A stretch of 64,000 bases of DNA from Lautropia sp. (GTDB lineage: Bacteria > Pseudomonadota > Gammaproteobacteria > Burkholderiales > Burkholderiaceae_E). Where the stretch lies: positions 1-64,000 of the forward strand of contig JAUNAC010000001.1 in the NCBI GenBank assembly GCA_030527825.1, given 5' to 3'. The notes under the pieces were generated by a model. It searched no databases. It had not been told where the DNA came from and worked only from the letters and a program-made list of their open reading frames with translations. Position numbers and translations under genes: made by a program. Below are positions 29,318 to 38,433 of this stretch, piece after piece (the first letter of the stretch is position 1; each line of letters opens with the position of its first letter).

Positions 29318-29656
29318 TCAGTCAGGCACAGCAGGCTGCAACGCGATAACCGCCATGCCCGCCAGCGCCAGACCCGCACCTATCATGTCCCAGCGGCTCA
29401 GGGTGGCACCTTCCACCAGATGCAGCCAGCCCAGCGCAACCACAATATACATGCCACCATATGCGGCATATGTTCGGCCGGCAGCAGTGGGATGGAAGGT
29501 CAGCAGCCACGCAAACAGCCCCAACGACACAGCGGCCGGCAACAGCAGCCAAAGGCTTCGTTCCTGGCGGATGACCAGCCAGGGCAGATAGCAGCCGACA
29601 ATCTCCGCTACTGCGGTGACGGCGAACAGGGCGGCGAGCCTCACCAATGTCATCAC
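29318..29656 (-). CDS. YnfA/UPF0060-family small membrane protein
   Basis: The 112-residue protein has four membrane helices and the family segments [22 protein letters not shown] and [15 protein letters not shown]. The fold is related to the small multidrug resistance transporters, but no substrate is established. It stands alone on the minus strand, divergent from nosZ. Confidence 0.92.
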   Translation of the reverse strand: MMTLVRLAALFAVTAVAEIVGCYLPWLVIRQERSLWLLLPAAVSLGLFAWLLTFHPTAAGRTYAAYGGMYIVVALGWLHLVEGATLSRWDMIGAGLALAGMAVIALQPAVPD

Positions 29657-29865
29657 TCCCCCAGCAAGTATCCAGGTCCTGGATCAGCGCGTCTGTGGTT
29701 GGGCTGAGCCTTCCGGCCCAGAACCCGGTGCATCTTTTCCTTCGAACATTATCGCATCTGCACATCCCGGCCAACGATGCACATGGGCGCGCGCTAGGCA
29801 AACAAAACCTCTTCCCTCAGATATCTCGGGACAACAACAGAAAGGAAGCGCCGTCATCTCATTAT

Positions 29866-29879
29866 TTGACATTCGTCAA
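29866..29879. promoter_or_regulatory. FNR/DNR-type box 1 upstream of nosZ
   Basis: TTGAC-N4-GTCAA is a perfect palindrome of the CRP/FNR superfamily type used by DNR and NnrR regulators in denitrification. Its centre is exactly 20 bases upstream of that of box 2. This predicts induction of the nos operon under low oxygen and nitric oxide. Confidence 0.75.
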
Positions 29880-29885
29880 CTGTGA

Positions 29886-29899
29886 TTGATGAATGTCAA
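29886..29899. promoter_or_regulatory. FNR/DNR-type box 2 upstream of nosZ
   Basis: TTGAT-N4-GTCAA is a near-perfect half-FNR, half-DNR type palindrome. Its centre (29892.5) is about 41.5 bases before a start site near 29934 set by the -10-like TACGCT at 29922-29927. That is the classical class II activator position. Confidence 0.75.
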
Positions 29900-29966
29900 C
29901 ATAAAACCCCGTGCCCTGGCCTACGCTTGAGAAGTCAAGAAACAAGGCCAGTCGCAAGGAGATAGC

Positions 29967-31925
29967 ATGAGCCTCGAAGCACAGGACCCCCATGGAGAAA
30001 AAGCATCCGCGGGCATTGGCAGGCGTCGCTTCCTGAATGCGGCGGCCGTGCTTGGCATCAGCGGTGCAGCACTGGCGGGCTGCAAGGAGGAACGCGCCAG
30101 TAACGAAGGTGGCTCTGCCAACGGTTCTTTGCAACCTTCGTCCCAGACACAAGAATCCTCAGTGGGCGGAGCCGGGTCAGTCGATATCAAACCGGGGCAG
30201 CTCGATACACACTATGGCCTGTGGAGCAGCGGCCATACCGGCGATGCCCGGATTCTGGGCATTCCATCGGGACGCGAGCTATTGCGCATCCCTTGTTTCG
30301 TGCCGGATGCACTCACCGGCTGGGGCATCACCAACGAGTCCAAGGCAGTCATGGGCACGAAGCCCGACGGGACACTGCGCTATACCGTTGGTGACACGCA
30401 CCATGTACATGCGTCTTACAAGGACGGGGTCTACGACGGCAAATACGCCTGGATCAATGACAAGATCAATGCGCGCATTGCCCGCATCCGGCTGGACTAC
30501 ATGGTGTGCGACAAGATCACCAAGCTGCCCAATGTGCAAGGATTTCACGGCATCTTTCCGGACAAGCGGGATCCGGTCAAGCCGGAAATCAACTACACCA
30601 CCCGGGTGTTCTGCGGACAGGAGTTCCGGATTCCACAACCGAACAAAGGTGCAAATGTCGAAGACGCCACCAAATACGGTGCCCTGTTCAGCTGCGTCGA
30701 TGCCCAGACCATGGAAGTGCGCTGGCAGGTTCGCATCAACGGCAACTGCGATCTGGTGGCCACATCATTTGACGGTAAACTGGCTGCCACCAACCAGTAC
30801 AACGTAGAGGAAGGCGATTACTACACCGACATGATGTCGCTGGAGAGGGACAGCTGCCTGTTCTTCAACGTAGCCAGGATCGAACAGGCTGTCAAAGAGG
30901 GCAAGTTCACAACCATCGGCGATTCAAAGGTTCCGGTGGTCGAAGGTCGGATGGACTACAACAAGGATCCGAAGACGGCCCTGGTGTGCAGGGTGTCGGT
31001 GCCCAAGAACCCTCACGGCGTCAATGCGACACCTGATGGCAAATATTTCATCTGCTCCGGCAAGCTGTCTCCGACCTGCACCGTCATCGAGCTGCAGAAG
31101 GTACTTGACTGGTTCGATGGCAAACTTGACGATCCGGACAAGGCGATCATTGCCGAACCGGAAGTGGGCCTGGGACCACTGCACACCACCTTCGACGGTC
31201 GCGGCAATGCATACACCACACTGTTTCTCGACAGCCAGGTCTGCAAGTGGAACATTGACAAGGCCATCAGAAAGTATGCCGGCGACAAATCCCTGAATCC
31301 AATCATCCACAAGCTGGACGTCATGTACCAGCCGGGTCACATCAATGCGTCCTGCGCGGAGACAAAGGCGGCGGATGGCATCTGGATGGCGGTGGGCAAC
31401 AAGTTCTCGAAGGACCGTTTCCTGCCCGTGGGACCACTGCACCCGGAAAACGATCAGCTTGTCGACATCACGGGCGAACAGATGGTTCTGGCACACGACA
31501 ACGCCGTACGGCCCGAGCCGCACGACTTCGTCATCATACCGCGCGACTGGCTGCAGACGAAACAGGTCTACGACATGAAGGACTTCCCCATGGCGACCAA
31601 GGACGCCAGCGAGTCCGGCATCAAGCGTGAAGGCAACAAGGTCACCATAAAAATGGTGTCGTTCGCGCCCAGTTATGAGCCCTCAGAATTGAATCTGAAA
31701 GTCGGTGACGAGGTGACCCTGTATCTGACCAACATCGACAAGGTGGAAGACCTGACACACGGGTTTGCGATTCCCGAATACAACATCCAGTTCATTGTGA
31801 ACCCGCAGGAAACCCGCTCCGTCACGTTCAAGGTCGACCGGCCCGGTCTCTTCTGGTTCTACTGCACCAACTTCTGCCATGCACTTCACCTGGAAATGCG
31901 AGGCCGGATGATGGTCGAACCCTAA
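29967..31925 (+). CDS. nosZ: nitrous-oxide reductase (clade I)
   Basis: NosZ reduces N2O to N2 in the periplasm. It begins with a Tat signal: GRRRFLNAAAVLG at about residues 13-25, ending near LAGC. The beta-propeller carries the CuZ histidines, for example in GDTHHVHAS near residue 140. The C-terminal cupredoxin domain has CuA ligands in CTNFCHALHLEM (Cys633, Cys637, His641, Met644) and an upstream His in THGFAIP. Length of 652 is normal. AAGGAGA lies 5 bases before the ATG. It is the first gene of the operon, unlike the common order in which nosR leads. Confidence 0.97.
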   Translation: MSLEAQDPHGEKASAGIGRRRFLNAAAVLGISGAALAGCKEERASNEGGSANGSLQPSSQTQESSVGGAGSVDIKPGQLDTHYGLWSSGHTGDARILGIPSGRELLRIPCFVPDALTGWGITNESKAVMGTKPDGTLRYTVGDTHHVHASYKDGVYDGKYAWINDKINARIARIRLDYMVCDKITKLPNVQGFHGIFPDKRDPVKPEINYTTRVFCGQEFRIPQPNKGANVEDATKYGALFSCVDAQTMEVRWQVRINGNCDLVATSFDGKLAATNQYNVEEGDYYTDMMSLERDSCLFFNVARIEQAVKEGKFTTIGDSKVPVVEGRMDYNKDPKTALVCRVSVPKNPHGVNATPDGKYFICSGKLSPTCTVIELQKVLDWFDGKLDDPDKAIIAEPEVGLGPLHTTFDGRGNAYTTLFLDSQVCKWNIDKAIRKYAGDKSLNPIIHKLDVMYQPGHINASCAETKAADGIWMAVGNKFSKDRFLPVGPLHPENDQLVDITGEQMVLAHDNAVRPEPHDFVIIPRDWLQTKQVYDMKDFPMATKDASESGIKREGNKVTIKMVSFAPSYEPSELNLKVGDEVTLYLTNIDKVEDLTHGFAIPEYNIQFIVNPQETRSVTFKVDRPGLFWFYCTNFCHALHLEMRGRMMVEP

Positions 31926-32042
31926 TCACACCACTCCGGTTGACAGCACAGACAAACAGCCGACATCCGTATGTTGGCAGGCGGCGGTGTCCGCCTGTCG
32001 CTCTCGGCCGGATCATGAACGCATTCCGGATATCAGCAAGAC

Positions 32043-34679
32043 ATGAACTGGACATCTTGTGGGAAACGGCTGTTGACGGCCATCGTCTTCGGTCTGCTGT
32101 CCCTGAATGTATCGGCCCGGCCTGCAGCCGGCGCCGGCGGGTCACAGGCATACGAAGCACAGCTTCCCCCCGACCTGGGCACCGCCCGGGACATGTGCGC
32201 CCTGGTTCCCTGCCAGGACGTCTTTCCGAAGGCAACCTCCTTCTCCGAGCGCAAGGGGCAGCCCCCCTATGTCGAAGCGCTGGGCGGTCCGGACGGCAGG
32301 CAGGTGCTGGGCTATGTGATGCTGTCGACCGACATCACCGATACGCCCGCCTATTCCGGCAAGCCGGTGGTGACCCTGATCGGCATGGATCGTGATGGAA
32401 AATATGTCGGCATCAAGGTGCTCAAGCACTCCGAGCCGATCCTGCTGCTGGGGATCCCGGAGTCAGCCCTGCTCAAATTCAATGATCAATACATCGGTCG
32501 TTCAGTCAAGGACAATATCGAAGTAGGCCAGTCCCGTCCCGAGGACGGTGTGGTGGGCGTGGATGCCATCTCGGGCGCGACCGTCACGGTCGTGGCGCAG
32601 AATCAGGTCATCATGACTTCCGGGGCAGCCGTCGCCCGTCAGGTCGGCATCATCAAACCGATCGAACGCAAGCCCGTCGCTTATGTCCAGCCGTCCGCCG
32701 GACAAACATCCCCCGACTGGGACACGCTGGTCAGGCAGGGGGCCATCAGCCGGCTGCTGGTTCAGCCGCAGCAAGTCGGTCTGGATAACACCGGTTCTCC
32801 TTTCATTGAGCTATGGTTCGGTTCACTCAATTCGCCCATCGTGGGTCCCGCCATCCTGGGTGAGCGGAGCTGGCAGCACCTGCACAACAACCTCAAGGAG
32901 GGCGAGAACGCCCTGTTCATCATCCGCACCCAGGGCCGCGAGTCCTTCAAGGGTTCCGGGTTCGTCCGCGGCGGCATCTATGATCGCATTCAAGTTCATC
33001 AGGGCAACGAAGCGTTCACCTTCCGGGATACCGATGCACTGAACCTGTACGGCATTGCCGCCCGCGGCGCACCCGCCTATTCCGAATCAGGCATCTTCAT
33101 TGTCCGCTCCCGGGCCTTTTCCGCCGCCTACCCCTGGCGGCTCAGCTTCCTGGGCAACAAGCGCGATCGCAGCACTGGTGCCAAAACCTTCACGGCCTTC
33201 GAGAGCGAATACTGGCTACCCGCACAGTACCTGATCGGTGGACATCCGGAAGTGATCCGCCCCACCCCAACCTGGCTGAAGCTCTGGAAAGCCAGACGGT
33301 GGCAATTGATCATCTTCAGCATCATGCTGGTCAGCATTGCGGTTGTCTACGCTTTCCGGGAACGCCTCACGCGACTGTCGTCACGCCGAAACAAGTGGCC
33401 GGTCAACGGATTCAAGTACCCCTTCTGGATCATATGCATCACCTGGGTAGGATTCGGACTGCTCGCCCAACCATCTGTGACCCAGGTGCTTACCTGGTTC
33501 CATGCAATCCTGTTCAAGTGGGAATGGGCACTGTTTCTGAGCGACCCCTTTCTCTTCCTGTTCTGGATCTTCATCTTCATCACGGTCTTTTTATTCGGGC
33601 GTGGCCTGTTCTGTGGCTGGGCCTGTCCATTCGGCTCACTGCAGGAGCTTCTGCACGTCGTTGCGGAAAGAATCGGCCTCGGACGCTACCAGTTTTTGCT
33701 GCCCGAAAAATGGCATCACCGTCTCAAATGGGTCAAATACGCCGTTTTTCTCGGTTTGCTGGTGGTCTCGCTCTTCTCAATGGCTGATGCCGAGAAACTG
33801 GCCGAAATCGAACCTTTCAAGACCACATTCCTGGTCGGCATCACCCATCGCAGCTGGCCTTATGGCACGTTTGTCCTGGCGATCCTCCTGCTGGCAGTAT
33901 TCACCGAACGTCCCTACTGCAAGTACATCTGCCCACTGGGCGCCTCACTCGCCATGCCCAGTACCTTCCGGTGGTTTGGCCTCAAACGCAAGCCGGACTG
34001 CAACAAGTGCAAGGCATGCGCCAAGGATTGCGGGGCGCTGGCCATCAACCAGGATGGACAGATCGACCATCGCGAATGCCTGCACTGCCTGGACTGCCTG
34101 ATTCTCTACAGCGACGCGCATACCTGTCCGCCTCTGGCCAAAGAGCGCAAGCTGCGTGAGCGCAATGGCCAGCCCCTGACCGCCATTGGCAGCGATGGTT
34201 ATTTCATCCCTCTGATTCCCGAAACACCAACCCCCGCACAGCTACCGGTAAAAGGTACCGACCCGCGCTGGCCCAGTCCTCGCGTCCATCCGCAAGTGGA
34301 GGAATTGCAGGGCGTGCGCCGACTACTGGGAGAAATACTTGACCACCTCTGGCCATTCAGCCGCCATGGCTGGCAGGCCAGTCACCTGACAACAGCAGCA
34401 GGAGCCGCACTGGCCATCGGGACCACCATAGCCTGGATCCTGTCTACCCAGGGCAGCGTCTCCCCGCTGGGCATCATTGGTATCTGGTTCGGGTGGAGTC
34501 TGTTTGAAATACGGATACGTCTGCTGAGTAAACGCTATGTCAAAGACGGGCCATGGTGGCAAAAAACCTACCGGCAGGCCAACGTCATGGACATGATCAG
34601 CTACGTCACATTCAAGAACCTGCTCATAGGTGCAGTCCTGTTCTGGCTCTTGAGTCAGGCCCATACCCTGATTCTCTGA
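32043..34679 (+). CDS. nosR: NosR/NirI-type membrane iron-sulfur flavoprotein
   Basis: NosR is needed for nosZ expression and for electron supply to NosZ. The 878-residue protein has a signal peptide, a periplasmic FMN-binding domain with the flavin attachment motif SGATVTV near residue 177, membrane helices, two cysteine-rich motifs at membrane ends (CGWACPFGS near 523 and CKYICPLGA near 626), and a bis-[4Fe-4S] ferredoxin domain (CNKCKACAKDCG near 653, then CLHCLDC). The C-terminal part after residue about 710 carries two more membrane helices, making it longer than the usual 700-780 residues. It follows nosZ after 117 bases. Confidence 0.95.
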   Translation: MNWTSCGKRLLTAIVFGLLSLNVSARPAAGAGGSQAYEAQLPPDLGTARDMCALVPCQDVFPKATSFSERKGQPPYVEALGGPDGRQVLGYVMLSTDITDTPAYSGKPVVTLIGMDRDGKYVGIKVLKHSEPILLLGIPESALLKFNDQYIGRSVKDNIEVGQSRPEDGVVGVDAISGATVTVVAQNQVIMTSGAAVARQVGIIKPIERKPVAYVQPSAGQTSPDWDTLVRQGAISRLLVQPQQVGLDNTGSPFIELWFGSLNSPIVGPAILGERSWQHLHNNLKEGENALFIIRTQGRESFKGSGFVRGGIYDRIQVHQGNEAFTFRDTDALNLYGIAARGAPAYSESGIFIVRSRAFSAAYPWRLSFLGNKRDRSTGAKTFTAFESEYWLPAQYLIGGHPEVIRPTPTWLKLWKARRWQLIIFSIMLVSIAVVYAFRERLTRLSSRRNKWPVNGFKYPFWIICITWVGFGLLAQPSVTQVLTWFHAILFKWEWALFLSDPFLFLFWIFIFITVFLFGRGLFCGWACPFGSLQELLHVVAERIGLGRYQFLLPEKWHHRLKWVKYAVFLGLLVVSLFSMADAEKLAEIEPFKTTFLVGITHRSWPYGTFVLAILLLAVFTERPYCKYICPLGASLAMPSTFRWFGLKRKPDCNKCKACAKDCGALAINQDGQIDHRECLHCLDCLILYSDAHTCPPLAKERKLRERNGQPLTAIGSDGYFIPLIPETPTPAQLPVKGTDPRWPSPRVHPQVEELQGVRRLLGEILDHLWPFSRHGWQASHLTTAAGAALAIGTTIAWILSTQGSVSPLGIIGIWFGWSLFEIRIRLLSKRYVKDGPWWQKTYRQANVMDMISYVTFKNLLIGAVLFWLLSQAHTLIL

Positions 34680-34684
34680 TCATC

Positions 34685-36028
34685 ATGATGAGTTGCCATG
34701 ACCAGCTGCGCAAGAAACACACGTCCGCACACCCGATATGGGTGCTGATGCTGGCACTTGATCTGGCGGTGTACTCCCACTCGCTGCCTGCAGCGACATT
34801 CACCGTCCATCCTGGTGAAAGGATCCAGAGCGCCATAAAACAGGCTTCATCCGGTGATGAAGTTGTGATCATGCGTGGCCACTATGCAGAAAACCTGCGC
34901 ATCGACAGACCCGTGGTCTTGCGCGGCATCGGGCGCCCGACGATCAGCGGGGGCAATCATGACGATACCATTCGAGTGACATCACCAGATGTCATCATTG
35001 AGGGACTGATTGTCTCGGATTCCGGTGACAGCCTGCTCAGACAGAACGCAGGCATCTATATCCAGCCTGGCGCCCACCGAACCATCGTGCGCTCCTGCTT
35101 CCTGAGCTACAACCTGTTCGGCCTCTGGATTGAAAAATCCAACGACGTGCAGGTGCTCAACAACAACATCACCGGCAAACGCAACTACGACAGTGCCCGG
35201 CGCGGAAACGGTGTCCAGCTCTATAACACCAAGGGCGCCCGAATCATCGGCAACGAGATCAGCTTCGTGCGTGACGCACTCTACGTCGATGTGTCCCACC
35301 ATGCCGTCTTCCGGCGGAACCGGCTGCACCATAGCCGCTACGGAACACACTACATGAATTCTTACTACAACCTGTGGGAAGACAACGATACCTGGAACAA
35401 CCGTGGCGGCCTGGCCTTGATGGAAGTTCGCAACCAGACCATCCGCCATAACCGGGCCTGGAACAACGCAGACCATGGCATCATGCTGCGTACGCTGCAA
35501 GATTCGACGGTAGAGAACAACTGGGTGGCGGGGAACGGGCGGGGGCTCTTCATCTACGATGTCGAGTACGTGCGACTGACCGGCAATGTGGTCAGCGGCA
35601 ACCGGACCGGTGTGCATCTGTCCGGTTCGCCACGCAATGAAGTCGACAACAATGATTTCGTAGAAAACCGCCAGCAGGTCAAATACGCTGGCACCCGGGA
35701 CATGAACTGGGGCGGCCCCAAGGGGAACTACTGGAGCAACTACCGGGGCTGGGACCGCAATGATGATGGCCGTGGCGATATTCCTTACGAGGCCAACGAC
35801 ATGGTTGATCGGCTGACCTGGCGCTATCCAGGCGTTCGCCTGCTGATGGCCAGCCCGGCCGTACAGGCACTGCGCATGGTCGGGCAGCAATTCCCGATCC
35901 TGCGTGTACCCAGCATCGTGGAGCAACGGCCCCGCATGACACCGCAGACGACTGCCTGGGCGACCTGGCTCACCGGCGTCAGGAACAATCTGTTCAACGC
36001 ACCCGAGGGCCTGCGCCATGACCATTGA
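34685..36028 (+). CDS. nosD: periplasmic copper-processing protein NosD
   Basis: NosD helps assemble the CuZ centre of NosZ together with the NosFY ABC transporter. It is a right-handed beta-helix protein of the CASH/NosD family: repeated N-x-N-type coils are evident throughout (NNNITGKRN, NVVSGNRTG, NNDFVENRQ). A signal peptide ends near LPAA. I chose the ATG at 34685, just after the nosR stop codon; the open frame further upstream overlaps nosR. The 447-residue length fits the family. Confidence 0.93.
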   Translation: MMSCHDQLRKKHTSAHPIWVLMLALDLAVYSHSLPAATFTVHPGERIQSAIKQASSGDEVVIMRGHYAENLRIDRPVVLRGIGRPTISGGNHDDTIRVTSPDVIIEGLIVSDSGDSLLRQNAGIYIQPGAHRTIVRSCFLSYNLFGLWIEKSNDVQVLNNNITGKRNYDSARRGNGVQLYNTKGARIIGNEISFVRDALYVDVSHHAVFRRNRLHHSRYGTHYMNSYYNLWEDNDTWNNRGGLALMEVRNQTIRHNRAWNNADHGIMLRTLQDSTVENNWVAGNGRGLFIYDVEYVRLTGNVVSGNRTGVHLSGSPRNEVDNNDFVENRQQVKYAGTRDMNWGGPKGNYWSNYRGWDRNDDGRGDIPYEANDMVDRLTWRYPGVRLLMASPAVQALRMVGQQFPILRVPSIVEQRPRMTPQTTAWATWLTGVRNNLFNAPEGLRHDH

Positions 36029-37019
36029 GCCGCAGACCCCCACACCAACCCGGATCAATCCATCGACCGATTCCGCCTCCATCATCCGGCTGCAGAATGT
36101 GACCCGGCGCTTCGGAAACTTCACTGCTGTCGATGATGTGTCACTCGATATCCGGGCAGGAGAGGTATTTGGCCTGATCGGCCACAACGGCGCCGGCAAG
36201 AGCACATTGTTCAAGATCATGCTCGGCCTGCTGGCCCCTACCACAGGCAGCATCCGCATCGACGGAGAACCAGTCGGGCAGGCCGGTGCCCTGCCCGTGC
36301 GCCGCCGCATCGGCTATCTGCCCGAGAACGTGGCACTCTGGGACAATCTGAGCGGACTGGAAACGCTGGCATTCTTTGCCCGGCTCAAGGGGCTGGATAC
36401 ACATGGATGCCGTCCCCTGCTGGACAGGGTGGGGCTGATGCGGGCCGCTGACCTCCCGGTGCGGGCCTATTCCAAGGGAATGCGCCAGCGCCTGGGCTTT
36501 GCCCAGGCCCTCCAGGGGGATCCGCACGTACTGTTCCTTGACGAGCCCACGACGGGCCTGGATCCACGTGCGATCCACTTCTTCTGGGACACGCTGGCCG
36601 AACTGCGTGACCGCGGACTGACCATCGTGCTGACCTCACATATTCTTGCCGAGCTGCAGAACCGGGTGGATCGTGTTGCCGTCATGGCCAATGGCCGAAT
36701 TCAGGCGCTGGGCTCACTGTCCGATCTGCGTACGGGATTTGATCTGCCGCTGCACGTCCAGGTGCAGCTGACCCCTGGCACCCAGACCGCGACGATTGCC
36801 CGCTGGCTGCAGTCCCTGCCCGACGAGCTGGCCCGCCTGCCGGTACAGCCCACGCCCACGGGTGGTGCAGTGCTCATCGCAGTACCTCGCGTGCACAAAA
36901 TGCGGCTGCTCCAGTCTCTGCTGTCCACGCAGGAATATGTGGCCGACATCCAGATTCATGAGCCATCGCTGGAGGACATGTTCTTTTCCCAATCCAGTAC
37001 AGGAGCATCACTGCAATGA
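36018..37019 (+). CDS. nosF: NosF, ATP-binding subunit of the nos ABC transporter
   Basis: NosF powers the NosDFY system that delivers sulfur or copper species for CuZ assembly. Walker A is GHNGAGKST near residue 55, the ABC signature is YSKGMRQRLGF near residue 151, and Walker B is VLFLDEPT. The start overlaps the nosD end by 11 bases and the stop overlaps nosY. The 333-residue length includes a roughly 25-residue N-terminal extension before the first ABC strand. Confidence 0.95.
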   Translation: MTIEPQTPTPTRINPSTDSASIIRLQNVTRRFGNFTAVDDVSLDIRAGEVFGLIGHNGAGKSTLFKIMLGLLAPTTGSIRIDGEPVGQAGALPVRRRIGYLPENVALWDNLSGLETLAFFARLKGLDTHGCRPLLDRVGLMRAADLPVRAYSKGMRQRLGFAQALQGDPHVLFLDEPTTGLDPRAIHFFWDTLAELRDRGLTIVLTSHILAELQNRVDRVAVMANGRIQALGSLSDLRTGFDLPLHVQVQLTPGTQTATIARWLQSLPDELARLPVQPTPTGGAVLIAVPRVHKMRLLQSLLSTQEYVADIQIHEPSLEDMFFSQSSTGASLQ

Positions 37020-37834
37020 TCCAGCCGGGACAGATCGTCACCATTGCCGCCAAAGAATTCCGTGATCGGCTGCGCAATCGCTGGGTCCTTGCTGTTGCCC
37101 TGGTGTTTGCGGTGTTCTCGCTGGTGATCACCTATGCGGGCGGTGCCCAGCAAGGTACCGTCGGGTTGCGTTCTCTAGAATTCACCATCACCAGTCTGGT
37201 CAGCCTTGTGATCTATCTGGTACCGCTGATTGCCCTGTTGCTCGGATTTGATGCCATCGTCGGCGAGCGCGAGCGCGGCTCACTGGATCTGCTGCTGGCT
37301 TATCCGATCACCCGGGGTGAGTTGCTGATCGGCAAATATCTTGGCCTGACCATGGCCATGGCACTGGCCATGCTCGCCGGGCTGGCCACTGTGGGAGTTG
37401 CCCTGACCTGGCAGTTCGGTGTCAAAGCACTATTTCATTATGCTGGTTTTGTGCTGAGCACACTGCTGATGGGCATGTCATTTCTCAGCCTGGCAATGCT
37501 GGTATCCACGATTGCCCGTGATCGGACCCGGGCATCGGGTGCCGCCATTGCGCTTTGGTTCCTGTTCGTTCTGGTCTTCGATCTGCTGTTGCTGGGCGTT
37601 CTTGTCGGTACTGCCGGACATTATGGCGGTGCCATCTTCCCGTATCTGCTGCTGCTTAATCCAACGGATATCTTTCGCATCCTGAATGTGTTTTCCCTGG
37701 AGGATGTGCGAAGTGCCTATGGTCTGGTCAACATGGTGCCACCTCTGCTGTCGAACATGAGCGTGCTGAGTGCTGCCATGCTGGTCTGGATCGTGATGCC
37801 CCTTGCTCTTGCCAATTGGAGGTTCCGCCCATGA
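37016..37834 (+). CDS. nosY: NosY, membrane subunit of the nos ABC transporter
   Basis: The 272-residue protein has six membrane helices and the ABC-2 permease segment FDAIVGERERGSLDLLLAYPI that couples to NosF. It starts with an ATGA overlap with nosF and ends overlapping the nosL start. Confidence 0.95.
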   Translation: MIQPGQIVTIAAKEFRDRLRNRWVLAVALVFAVFSLVITYAGGAQQGTVGLRSLEFTITSLVSLVIYLVPLIALLLGFDAIVGERERGSLDLLLAYPITRGELLIGKYLGLTMAMALAMLAGLATVGVALTWQFGVKALFHYAGFVLSTLLMGMSFLSLAMLVSTIARDRTRASGAAIALWFLFVLVFDLLLLGVLVGTAGHYGGAIFPYLLLLNPTDIFRILNVFSLEDVRSAYGLVNMVPPLLSNMSVLSAAMLVWIVMPLALANWRFRP

Positions 37835-38433
37835 GTACACCACGTCTGCATTATCGCTGCCGCTGCTGCGCTAGCTGGCATCAAACGGATGCCCCGCGTG
37901 CCGGTCGGCGCCAACTGCTCGGCGCAATGATGGCCCTTGCAACCCTGCCCGTCCTGCATGGCTGTGACAAGGCCGTGAAGCAGAACAGTCTGATTGCCCC
38001 GGTAGAAATCAGCCAGGATACGGCATGTGAACTGGATGGCATGTTGCTGGCTGACTATCCGGGCCCCAAAGGACAGATGCATTTTGCCGATACCCACGAA
38101 CCCGCCTTCTATTGCGACACCACGGAAGTGCTCAACACGCTGCTGCATCCCGAAGAAGTGCACAAGATCACCGCGGTCTATGTTCAGGACATGGGCAAAG
38201 GCAAGGCCGACTGGGACAATCCCCGGGGGCACTGGATCGATGCCCGCACAGCCATTTATGTGCAAGGCAGCCGGCGCCACGGCTCAATGGGGCCAACTTA
38301 TGGCAGCTTCAGTCTCGAACAGGACGCCCGGGACTTTGTCGCCCAGTATGGTGGGCGGATTCTGCGGATGGCAGACATCACGCCTGAGATGGTGGACCTG
38401 CGCGGGGGCGCCAATATGGATCAGAGCATGTGA
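37831..38433 (+). CDS. nosL: NosL, copper chaperone lipoprotein
   Basis: NosL binds Cu(I) and delivers it to apo-NosZ or NosD. The gene starts at the ATG 37831 with GGAGG 8 bases upstream; its ATG overlaps the nosY stop. A lipobox is in LHGC near residue 45, after an unusually long 26-residue, Cys- and Arg-rich stretch (RCRCCASWHQ). The copper site region reads CELDGMLLADYPGPKGQMHF. The C-terminal TYGSFSLEQDARDFVAQYGG block is typical. The long N-terminal stretch with three cysteines before the signal core is odd; a later start is possible. Confidence 0.9.
   Translation: MSTPRLHYRCRCCASWHQTDAPRAGRRQLLGAMMALATLPVLHGCDKAVKQNSLIAPVEISQDTACELDGMLLADYPGPKGQMHFADTHEPAFYCDTTEVLNTLLHPEEVHKITAVYVQDMGKGKADWDNPRGHWIDARTAIYVQGSRRHGSMGPTYGSFSLEQDARDFVAQYGGRILRMADITPEMVDLRGGANMDQSM

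Noticed and set aside
34982-36310. A 442-codon minus-strand open frame
   Set aside because: It is antisense to nosD and nosF, and its low-complexity Val/Ala pattern has no recognisable domain.
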